Positions 1-4,991 are shown, counted from the first letter of the stretch. The stretch: 6,562 nt of DNA from Propionibacteriaceae bacterium (GCA_009778535.1 WRJP01000101.1:1-6562); one strand, 5' to 3'. Notes: a model not told the origin generated them from the sequence alone. Numbers and translations: made by a program.

Positions 1-22
1 GGTTCGATTCCCGCTTCAAACC
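1..22 (+). tRNA. 3' end of a tRNA, possibly tRNA-His (cut by window edge)
   Basis: The window opens inside a T arm: the T loop TTCGATT is at 3-9, the 3' side of the T stem (CCCGC) at 10-14, the 3' acceptor strand TTCAAAC at 15-21, and the discriminator C at 22. The anticodon lies outside the window. A C at position 73 is nearly confined to tRNA-His in bacteria, where it pairs with the extra G-1, so His is my inference, not an observation. CCA is not encoded. The gene converges on the minus-strand tRNA-Gly, with a strong palindrome between them. Confidence 0.75.
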
Positions 23-26
23 TGAC

Positions 27-60
27 GTGGTGTTAGGGGTCTCAAGACCCCTAACACCAC
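27..60. terminator. Perfect palindrome between convergent tRNA genes, likely bidirectional terminator
   Basis: GTGGTGTTAGGGGTCT at 27-42 is followed, after CA, by its exact reverse complement at 45-60. In RNA this would fold into a 15- to 16-bp stem with a tiny loop, identical on both strands. It begins five bases past the plus-strand tRNA and ends five bases before the 3' end of tRNA-Gly on the other strand, so it could stop transcription from both sides. There is no T tract on either side, so this would be a U-tract-less terminator or a processing and stability hairpin. Confidence 0.6.
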
Positions 61-65
61 ATAAG

Positions 66-136
66 AGCGAGCGACGGGAATCGAACCCGCATGGCCAGCT
101 TGGAAGGCTGGGGCTCTGCCATTGAGCTACGCTCGC
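66..136 (-). tRNA. tRNA-Gly, anticodon UCC
   Basis: Read on the minus strand this is a complete 71-nt class I cloverleaf. The acceptor stem is GCGAGCG / CGCTCGC (130-136 with 67-73). The anticodon stem CCAGC / GCTGG encloses the loop CTTCCAA, which gives anticodon TCC for GGA/GGG codons. The T loop is TTCGATT, and the T stem has one G-U pair at 49-65. The discriminator is U73 (66), usual for bacterial tRNA-Gly. CCA is not encoded, so it must be added by CCA-transferase. Confidence 0.95.
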
Positions 137-141
137 ATCGA

Positions 142-157
142 GCACATCATATCGTGA
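142..157. repeat. 16-bp direct repeat, copy 1
   Basis: GCACATCATATCGTGA, identical to 696-711 and in the same orientation. The match ends on both sides of the 16 bases. This copy is upstream of tRNA-Gly and contains its -10-like element. Confidence 0.9.
146..151 (-). promoter_or_regulatory. Candidate -10 element for tRNA-Gly
   Basis: TATGAT on the minus strand predicts a start about 3 nt before the mature tRNA 5' end. No convincing -35 box is found at 16-18 bp. The element lies inside the 16-bp direct repeat copy at 142-157 and in the left arm of an imperfect inverted repeat (140-170). Confidence 0.4.
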
Positions 158-187
158 TGATGATGCGCTCATTTCACCCATCAAATT

Positions 188-213
188 CACTGGTACAGAT
201 TCTCGCACCAGTG
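188..213 (-). terminator. Weak hairpin downstream of the cupin gene
   Basis: CACTGGT at 188-194 pairs with ACCAGTG at 207-213 around a 12-nt loop. It sits 14 bases past the cupin stop codon on the minus strand. The stem is only 7 bp and no run of T follows, so its role as a terminator is tentative. Confidence 0.3.
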
Positions 214-226
214 GGGGTGATATGCC

Positions 227-649
227 CTAATGCTGTTCGTTGGGATCCATCTCAGCGTCATGCTGAGTAGGGTGCAGGGTTCCATGCACGTGGTCAGCAG
301 GCCCGTACAGAGTGTAGAGCTTGATGTCTTCTTCTCCGACATTGGTGACATTGTGCCAAGTACCTGCCGGTACAAAAATCACATCTTCACTCTTAACTTC
401 GGCGCTAAAGGTGACCTCAGTTTCTGTGGGACCCATCTCTACATTGCCAGTCCCTTGTTCTATGCGTAAGAACTGATCAGTTTCCGGGTGCACCTCCAAG
501 CCAATGTCTCCGCCAGCAGGGATAGACATAACGGTCAACTGTAAATGAGTTCCAGTCCACAAGGTGGCGCGGAAGTTGGCGTTACCCAAAGTTGCGTCTT
601 CAATGTTCATCACATAAGGATTTGGACCGTGATCAGTTAGGTCGGGCAT
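227..649 (-). CDS. Small single-domain cupin protein (mannose-6-phosphate isomerase-like cupin family)
   Basis: A 140-residue protein that is one beta-barrel cupin domain, probably a cytosolic metal-binding protein or small enzyme; the substrate is unknown. Cupin motif 1 is at about 47-66 in the form E52-x-H54-x4-Q59-x6-G66, so Glu and Gln replace the first His and the Glu of the textbook HxH...E motif. Motif 2 is intact: P94-x-G96-x2-H99-x3-N103. The C-terminal tail (about 117-140) is rich in His, Asp and Glu. I start at the ATG at 649 because GGAG lies at 657-654, four bases ahead; an upstream in-frame ATG at 685 would add 12 residues without a good ribosome site. It is monocistronic between two tRNA genes, and a 16-bp direct repeat brackets it. 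The cupin fold is clear; the function is not. Confidence 0.88.
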   Translation of the reverse strand: MPDLTDHGPNPYVMNIEDATLGNANFRATLWTGTHLQLTVMSIPAGGDIGLEVHPETDQFLRIEQGTGNVEMGPTETEVTFSAEVKSEDVIFVPAGTWHNVTNVGEEDIKLYTLYGPADHVHGTLHPTQHDAEMDPNEQH

Positions 650-652
650 ATT

Positions 653-660
653 ACTCCTTT
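653..660 (-). promoter_or_regulatory. Ribosome binding site deciding the cupin start
   Basis: AAAGGAGT on the minus strand, four to five bases before the ATG at 649. It favours this start over the upstream ATG at 685. Confidence 0.75.
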
Positions 661-695
661 TCAGACAGTATGAGCAGGCACTCATATCAGGCCAC

Positions 696-711
696 GCACA
701 TCATATCGTGA
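696..711. repeat. 16-bp direct repeat, copy 2
   Basis: Exact second copy of the repeat at 142-157, 554 bp away, upstream of the cupin gene. Together the two copies bracket the whole cupin gene and its ribosome site. Confidence 0.9.
700..705 (-). promoter_or_regulatory. Candidate -10 element for the cupin gene
   Basis: TATGAT on the minus strand predicts a start near 693 and a leader of about 44 nt before the ATG at 649. It is within the second copy of the 16-bp repeat (696-711). No TTGACA-like box is present at the usual distance; a TTGGAC occurs but 25 bp away. A second TCATATC 7-mer at 682-688 lies 19 bp from the one in the repeat (701-707), roughly two helical turns, as tandem regulator half-sites would. 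Confidence 0.35.
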
Positions 712-855
712 CAAATTACCCTCTTGCGTAGTCCAATGTGAAACTGAACTAGGGCTTGCCAGGCTTCTGGCGATCCAGACAGTTAGTCCCGGCGTTGTCC
801 TTTCCTCAGCTATCGCTTTCTTTGTTGCCGCAAACCGGAAGACGATGCACCACTG
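712..855. other. Intergenic stretch without a recognisable gene
   Basis: This lies between the cupin promoter region and the 3' end of the UAA-anticodon tRNA. The only structure I see is a 5-bp hairpin, GCCAG-GCTT-CTGGC at 758-771, with no T tract. An open frame on the minus strand here (682-882) runs into the tRNA and has no family resemblance, so I do not call it. Confidence 0.5.
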
Positions 856-928
856 TACCCTCGACCGGATTCGAACCGGCACTGGAGCGGGTTTAAGCCG
901 CTTGCCTCTACCGTTGGGCTACGAGGGC
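856..928 (-). tRNA. Class I tRNA with UAA anticodon (nominally Leu, identity uncertain)
   Basis: The minus strand folds into a full 73-nt cloverleaf. Acceptor GCCCTCG / CGAGGGT has a G1-U72 wobble and discriminator A73. The D stem is three pairs, G10-C25 to C12-G23. The anticodon stem AGCGG / CCGCT is perfect and encloses CTTAAAC, giving anticodon TAA after the invariant T33. The T arm is GCCGG-TTCGAAT-CCGGT. The variable region is only five nucleotides (CCAGT), with an A15-U48 Levitt pair. UAA reads the leucine codon UUA, but bacterial tRNA-Leu normally has a long class II variable arm, which is absent here. The gene looks intact rather than decayed. The fold is secure; the amino acid is not. 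CCA is not encoded. Confidence 0.8.
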
Positions 929-936
929 GCGCCACG

Positions 937-942
937 AGTCTA
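937..942 (-). promoter_or_regulatory. Candidate -10 element for the UAA-anticodon tRNA
   Basis: TAGACT on the minus strand fits TAnnnT and predicts a start one to three bases before the tRNA 5' end. At 17 bp upstream only a poor -35 (TTACTA) is found. It lies between the ppa stop codon and the tRNA, so read-through from ppa is an alternative source of the transcript. Confidence 0.3.
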
Positions 943-979
943 GCGACTGCCAACAGAAATAGTAACGTCAGATGGCGCT

Positions 980-1534
980 TCAGTCCGTCTTCGTGAACTC
1001 ATTCTCGAAATCGGTTCCGCTCGCACGTTTCCAACTCGCCCGTATTTCCATTTCGGCTTCCGCGCGACCAACCCAGATTGCGCCCTCGACGCTCTTTCCA
1101 GGCTCAAGATCCTTATATACCGAGAAGAAATGCTCGATTTCCAGCAAGCTCAATGGCGCGAGATCGGTCAACTCTTTCAAATCGCTCTGCCGCTGATCTG
1201 CAATCGGAATACAAAGCACCTTGTCGTCCCCGCCCATCTCGTCCTTCATGCGGAACATCCCAATGGCTCGGCATTCGATCAACGCGCCCGGGAAAGTCGC
1301 CTCTGGTACTAAAACCATTGCGTCCAGCGGGTCGCCGTCTTGACCTAGCGTTCCCTCAATAAATCCATAGTCATTGGGGTACTGCGTGGCTGTGAAGAGA
1401 GTTCTGTCTAGGCGGATACGGCCAGTATGATGATCCATCTCATACTTATTCTTCGTACCTTTGGGTATTTCGATAGTCACATCGAAACGTAGCGCAGGCG
1501 CCATATGAGGTACTGCGAATGATGGTTTATCCAT
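980..1534 (-). CDS. ppa: Inorganic pyrophosphatase, family I
   Basis: A 184-residue cytosolic enzyme hydrolysing pyrophosphate to two phosphates with Mg2+, which drives PPi-releasing biosynthesis forward. The family signature is present as DGDPLD at 66-71 (Asp66, Asp68 and Asp71 as metal ligands). Other active-site features are E22 with K25 in IEIPKG, K30-E32, the YPNDYGFIEGT block at 52-62 with Tyr56, D103-D104-K105, and Y140-K141. The ATG at 1534 is chosen because GAGAGG sits six bases upstream; the next ATG (residue 11) has no ribosome site. This gives about 15 residues before the conserved FDVTIEIPKG strand, more than the usual one to three of actinobacterial Ppa (about 162 residues). It is divergent from dacB and transcribed towards the UAA-anticodon tRNA. 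Confidence 0.97.
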   Translation of the reverse strand: MDKPSFAVPHMAPALRFDVTIEIPKGTKNKYEMDHHTGRIRLDRTLFTATQYPNDYGFIEGTLGQDGDPLDAMVLVPEATFPGALIECRAIGMFRMKDEMGGDDKVLCIPIADQRQSDLKELTDLAPLSLLEIEHFFSVYKDLEPGKSVEGAIWVGRAEAEMEIRASWKRASGTDFENEFTKTD

Positions 1535-1559
1535 GTGTTGCCTCTCTCAACTAATGTAG

Positions 1560-1565
1560 ATACTA
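1560..1565 (-). promoter_or_regulatory. Candidate -10 element for ppa
   Basis: TAGTAT on the minus strand within the 75-bp ppa/dacB divergent region. It would give a leader of about 19 nt carrying the GAGAGG ribosome site. No good -35 is seen. Confidence 0.35.
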
Positions 1566-1595
1566 GGAAAAGAATATCGCTAAGCTGCCACAGTC

Positions 1596-1606
1596 AGGAA
1601 AAAGGA
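1596..1606 (+). promoter_or_regulatory. Ribosome binding site deciding the dacB start
   Basis: AGGAAAAAGGA offers two Shine-Dalgarno cores, 10 and 3 bases before GTG 1610. The 10-base spacing is the more usable one. Confidence 0.6.
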
Positions 1607-1609
1607 ACC

Positions 1610-2953
1610 GTGAAACGTTCATCAGTTGCACTCAAACTGTTAACTTTGCTATGCGTTTTTTCGCTTAGCGCATGCGCCGTACTGCCGCCAGGACTTGGCT
1701 CAACTCCAACACCGACGGTTTCACCAGCTGAAATCACACCCTCCCCAACGCCGCATGTCCCAGCTCCAATTCCAACAAGGCCGCCGGTGGCCGCTTTGCC
1801 TGACCCCGAAAAGTTAGAAAATGAACTGGCGAAAATTTCGAGTGACTCGATGACGACAGCGGTAGTCGTACTCGATTCAACTGGAAGCGTTTTGTACAGC
1901 AATGGCGATAAACCTTTAATTCCCGCGTCCACGCTGAAGATTCTTATCAGCATGGCGGTATTGGACACTTTGGGAAGCGAAACGACCTTCCAGACCACGG
2001 TCGTTCAGGAATCAGCTAAAAAAATAATCTTGGTTGGCGGCGGCGACCCTCTCATCACCAGCAATAAGTCAAAAAGCCTAGCTACACCCGCAAATATGGA
2101 TCAGTTAGTCTCACAAACAGTGAAGTCTTTGCAGGCTGACGGCGTGAAGGCAGTTGACTTAGGGTATGACGATTCCCTTTTCTCCGGCCCGACCTGGAGC
2201 GAAAGTTGGGACAACAAATGGAAGCCGAATACGCCCAGAATCTCGGCTCTCATGGTTGATTCCGGAGCGGTCAGCTACTACGTCGCCGCGCCTGACGCTG
2301 CAAAACACGCCGCAGAAACATTCGCCAAGAAACTTCGAGCCGCAGGCATCAAAGTAAATAAAATTGCGGCCGCTAAAAAACCTGCCAGCGCTAAAGAAAT
2401 CGCTTCGGTCAGTTCTGCCAGCCTGAGCCGCATCATCTCGTATTTGACGATGTATTCACACAATGTTGCTGCTGAAGTGCTGCTGCGGCATTTGGCGTTA
2501 GCAGTCGGCGAGGAACCCAGCTTTGCAGGAGGATCGAAAGCACTCACAACCTGGCTTAAAGACAACGAATTGTGGAGCACTGGAATGGTCATAGATGGCG
2601 GTAGCGGACTTTCTTCCAAGGCGAAGATTAGCGCTGAAGTGCTAGCAAAAGCTGTTCTCAGAGCCAGGGCGGAAGCCCAATACTTTCCGCTCATTGAAGG
2701 GATGCCATTTGCCGGAAAGACCGGCACCTTAACAACCCGATTCAATGACAAAGCAGGGAAACCAGGGATTGGAAGGGTTTTCGCCAAGACTGGCACCTTA
2801 AAAAATGTGGCCTCACTGGCCGGATGGGTCACGACTGCCGACGGAGCCACCCTCACCTTTGCTGCGATGGCAAACAACACCGGCGGGGCTGGCTCCAGAG
2901 CCTACGGTTGGCTCGACAAAACAGCAGCGACTATAGCCAAATGCGGCTGTTGA
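1610..2953 (+). CDS. dacB: PBP4-type D-Ala-D-Ala carboxypeptidase/endopeptidase, predicted lipoprotein
   Basis: A 447-residue class C penicillin-binding protein that trims peptidoglycan stem peptides outside the membrane. Numbering from the GTG at 1610: basic N-terminus, hydrophobic segment about 6-18, then lipobox LSAC with Cys22, so a lipid anchor is predicted. A Pro/Thr/Ser-rich linker runs about 25-60. Catalytic motifs: SxxK as STLK (Ser107, Lys110), SxN as SHN (283-285) and KTG at 393-395; a second KTG occurs at 370-372. The protein ends in Cys-Gly-Cys. An in-frame GTG at 1535 would add 25 residues ahead of the signal peptide; I prefer 1610 because AGGA/AAAGGA (1596-1606) precedes it and the signal peptide then starts correctly. 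It is divergent from ppa and heads the plus-strand run of genes, as in mycobacteria. Confidence 0.93.
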   Translation: MKRSSVALKLLTLLCVFSLSACAVLPPGLGSTPTPTVSPAEITPSPTPHVPAPIPTRPPVAALPDPEKLENELAKISSDSMTTAVVVLDSTGSVLYSNGDKPLIPASTLKILISMAVLDTLGSETTFQTTVVQESAKKIILVGGGDPLITSNKSKSLATPANMDQLVSQTVKSLQADGVKAVDLGYDDSLFSGPTWSESWDNKWKPNTPRISALMVDSGAVSYYVAAPDAAKHAAETFAKKLRAAGIKVNKIAAAKKPASAKEIASVSSASLSRIISYLTMYSHNVAAEVLLRHLALAVGEEPSFAGGSKALTTWLKDNELWSTGMVIDGGSGLSSKAKISAEVLAKAVLRARAEAQYFPLIEGMPFAGKTGTLTTRFNDKAGKPGIGRVFAKTGTLKNVASLAGWVTTADGATLTFAAMANNTGGAGSRAYGWLDKTAATIAKCGC

Positions 2954-2980
2954 GTTACCTGAGCCAGTTGCTGCGTCAAA

Positions 2981-3007
2981 GTTGATTGCTGCGCTGAACC
3001 AATCGAC
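2981..3007 (+). other. Stem-loop between dacB and the metalloprotease gene
   Basis: GTTGATTG (2981-2988) pairs with CAATCGAC (3000-3007), eight pairs with one G-U, around an 11-nt loop. It could attenuate read-through from dacB. Its right arm overlaps the -35-like hexamer of the next gene. No T tract follows. Confidence 0.35.
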
Positions 3008-3031
3008 GCGAAGCGCAAGTAGCACTATGGT
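3003..3031 (+). promoter_or_regulatory. Candidate promoter giving a leaderless DUF2342 transcript
   Basis: A -35-like TCGACG (3003-3008, four of six matches to TTGACA) is 17 bp from a -10 TATGGT (3026-3031). The last T of the -10 would be at -7 relative to the G of the GTG start at 3038, the spacing typical of leaderless genes in actinobacteria. The start codon has no Shine-Dalgarno sequence, and an in-frame TAA at 3032-3034 rules out an earlier start. Confidence 0.5.
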
Positions 3032-3037
3032 TAAGAC

Positions 3038-4015
3038 GTGGAAGAAATCGGCTACATCAACTGGACGCGCGCTATTTCCGTGGGTCGTAAAATAGTAAAT
3101 CCTGGCCCGAAAGTGTCGTCCGCTGAAATAAGTGAATTGGTGGAATCGCTACGGACGGCTGCTGTGAGCGCGACGGCGCACGTTGCAGAAGTTACCCAAC
3201 TTGTTGCAGATACAAATCCGGATGCGTTGGTGCTGGATAGGGCAAGCTGGCTTGCAGCCTGCGCTCGATCTGGAGAAGCAATCATGTCCCAGATCGGAGC
3301 CACTGCTGAGCCTGAAAACCAGTTGGCTCAAGTGGCAGGGGAAACTCGCGCGGTGCAACTGGGAGTGGCGTTTGCAGCTATTTCAACCCGAATTCTGGGT
3401 CAATTCGACCCATTCTCGGCACAGCAAAAACTGCTACTGGTAGCTCCAAATATCATGCAGGTTGAACGTGATTTGCTGGTTTCGCCGCAAGATTTCCGAC
3501 TTTGGGTCTGCCTGCATGAAGAAACCCATCGTTACCAATTCAGTCACGCCGCTTGGTTGCCGGATCATATTCTCGACATCATCAAAATGATGATTCAAGC
3601 AGAAGGCAGCATTTCTTGGCCGAAGCGGCACTCAGACCAAAACTCGATCATCGACATTGTGCTCACTCCCGAGCAGCGAAGCCACTTTGATGAGGTAACC
3701 GCAGTGTTGTCGCTGCTGGAAGGTCACGCCGACGTGATGATGGATGCGGTAGGTACGAAGGTCATTCCAACCCTTCCTATCATCCGCAAAGCCTTTGAAT
3801 CCCGGCGCGACCGCCGCGGCTGGAGCGCAGTGGTCGGGAAATTGCTGGGCAACGATCTGAAACTTGCTCAGTATCGTAACGGTGCTGCATTCTGCAATGC
3901 GGTGATAGCGAAAAGAGGCGTTGCGGGTTTGAATCAAGCCTTCGCTGCATGCGAATACTTGCCGACACTGACGGAAATACACAATCCTGATTCATGGATG
4001 GAACGAGTCGGCTGA
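3038..4015 (+). CDS. DUF2342 family zinc-dependent metalloprotease-like protein
   Basis: A 325-residue protein of the actinobacterial family named putative hydrolase / coenzyme F420 biosynthesis-associated (DUF2342; Rv3626c is the mycobacterial relative as I recall). The zinc-peptidase motif HEETH is at 160-164, and a conserved EGHAD block at 228-232 probably supplies the third ligand (Glu228) in gluzincin fashion. The N-terminal half is mostly Ala-rich predicted helix. There is no signal peptide or membrane segment, so it is predicted to be cytosolic. No substrate is known to me, and nothing in this window makes F420, so the family name should not be read as a function here. The GTG at 3038 is the first start after an in-frame stop at 3032. 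It stands 84 bp after dacB and 34 bp before tilS. Confidence 0.9.
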   Translation: MEEIGYINWTRAISVGRKIVNPGPKVSSAEISELVESLRTAAVSATAHVAEVTQLVADTNPDALVLDRASWLAACARSGEAIMSQIGATAEPENQLAQVAGETRAVQLGVAFAAISTRILGQFDPFSAQQKLLLVAPNIMQVERDLLVSPQDFRLWVCLHEETHRYQFSHAAWLPDHILDIIKMMIQAEGSISWPKRHSDQNSIIDIVLTPEQRSHFDEVTAVLSLLEGHADVMMDAVGTKVIPTLPIIRKAFESRRDRRGWSAVVGKLLGNDLKLAQYRNGAAFCNAVIAKRGVAGLNQAFAACEYLPTLTEIHNPDSWMERVG

Positions 4016-4045
4016 ATGAATCCAGCCCCCGCAATAAAGCAATAA
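4016..4045 (+). other. Nine-codon mini-ORF bridging the metalloprotease stop and the tilS start
   Basis: An ATG follows the TGA of the metalloprotease gene with no base between. It opens a frame of nine codons ending in TAA at 4043-4045, four bases before the tilS ATG. It could carry terminating ribosomes to tilS, which lacks a Shine-Dalgarno sequence. It may equally be chance in a 34-bp spacer. Confidence 0.25.
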
Positions 4046-4049
4046 CGCG

Positions 4050-4991
4050 ATGAGCCGGAAAACATTAGGGTCTGCAACGCTGCAAATAGTCCAAGCCCTG
4101 ACCAAATCTGTGAGTGCGAACATGCTGGTCGCCTGCTCTGGAGGCGTAGATTCAATGGCGCTGGCAGCGGCGGCGAAAATCGTTGCAGGCCAAAAGGGGC
4201 TTGCGCTGCGCGCCGTCGTCATAGATCACGGCCTCCAAGCAGCAGCAGCACAGGTCGCGGAACTGACCTGCCGCAGACTAGAAGCACTAAACATTGAGGC
4301 TGTGATAGTAGCGGTTGAAGTACTGCCATGCGGAGAAGGTTTAGAAGCGGCAGCACGGGATGCTCGTTATGCCGCACTGACCGCAGCAGCCAGTCCGGAT
4401 GAAGTAATCCTTCTGGGACACACCTTGGACGATCAAGCCGAAACCGTTTTGCTGGGGTTGGTGCGCGGGTCAGGAATCAGGTCGCTTTCAGGGATGCCTG
4501 TCAGTCGAGGTCAGTTCCTACGGCCATTGCTGGAGATTGAGCGGGCAACGACACGTCAAGCATGCATTGAGCTGGGTTTGAAGTGGTGGGACGATCCGCA
4601 TAACCAGCTTGATTGCTTCACCCGCGTCCGTATCCGAAATCGAGTTCTCCCCGTACTGGAATCAGAAATTGGCCCTGGCATAACCGCTGCCCTCTCCCGA
4701 ACCGCAGCTTTGGCACGTATCGACGCTGACTATTTAGATTCGCTGGCAGCCGCCTGGGACAAAGAAATGGATGCGAAGGAGTTGGAAAAACTTCCGGATG
4801 CCATCAGGTTGCGCGTGATTAGAGATTGGTTACAGCGATGTGGCGCACGCGATTTTGGAGCGACTCACATCATGTCTGTTGACGCACTCATCACCGATTG
4901 GCATGGCCAAAAACATGTCGCCGTTCCGGGCTTGACGATTCGGCGGGAGTCGCACATCCTAACTGCTGCCCCCAACAATGCTCTTCAGTAA
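4050..4991 (+). CDS. tilS: tRNA(Ile)-lysidine synthetase
   Basis: A 313-residue cytosolic ATP-dependent enzyme that attaches lysine to C34 of the CAU-anticodon tRNA-Ile, changing it from AUG to AUA decoding. The N-type ATP pyrophosphatase P-loop SGGVDS is at 30-35, after a hydrophobic strand. Further family blocks are IDHGL (58-62), LGHTLDDQAET (122-132), RPLL (158-161), DPHN (182-185) and TRVRIRNRVLP (191-201). The C-terminal domain of E. coli TilS is missing, as is normal for the shorter actinobacterial form (about 320 residues). The ATG at 4050 is the first start after an in-frame stop at 4035; no Shine-Dalgarno sequence precedes it. It lies directly upstream of hpt, a very common bacterial pairing. 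Confidence 0.96.
   Translation: MSRKTLGSATLQIVQALTKSVSANMLVACSGGVDSMALAAAAKIVAGQKGLALRAVVIDHGLQAAAAQVAELTCRRLEALNIEAVIVAVEVLPCGEGLEAAARDARYAALTAAASPDEVILLGHTLDDQAETVLLGLVRGSGIRSLSGMPVSRGQFLRPLLEIERATTRQACIELGLKWWDDPHNQLDCFTRVRIRNRVLPVLESEIGPGITAALSRTAALARIDADYLDSLAAAWDKEMDAKELEKLPDAIRLRVIRDWLQRCGARDFGATHIMSVDALITDWHGQKHVAVPGLTIRRESHILTAAPNNALQ

Larger units (their letters stand above)
140..170. repeat. Imperfect 11-bp inverted repeat upstream of tRNA-Gly
   Basis: The arms at 140-150 and 160-170 pair at 10 of 11 positions (one A/C mismatch at 144/166) around a 9-nt loop. It lies between the end of the cupin gene and tRNA-Gly, both on the minus strand, and overlaps the putative -10 of the tRNA. 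It could be a terminator of cupin transcription, an operator, or both. No T tract follows it on the minus strand. Confidence 0.45.

Noticed and set aside
230..469. Plus-strand open frame of 79 residues opposite the cupin gene
   Set aside because: It is a shadow of the cupin coding strand, with no domain or ribosome site.
682..882. 66-residue minus-strand open frame
   Set aside because: It runs into the UAA-anticodon tRNA, has no plausible ribosome site and resembles no family.
856..928. Ochre suppressor tRNA
   Set aside because: The anticodon is UAA (codon UUA), not UUA (codon UAA); the perfect anticodon stem does not allow a one-base shift.
929..978. GCGCCA / TGGCGC inverted repeat as a ppa terminator
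   Set aside because: The arms are six bases with a 38-base loop and no T tract.
1535..1609. Upstream in-frame GTG extending dacB by 25 residues
   Set aside because: It would place polar sequence ahead of the signal peptide; GTG 1610 has a ribosome site and a proper lipoprotein signal.
2278..2880. 200-residue minus-strand open frame opposite dacB
   Set aside because: It is antisense to well-conserved PBP4 motifs; its Ala/Ser-rich composition is a codon shadow.
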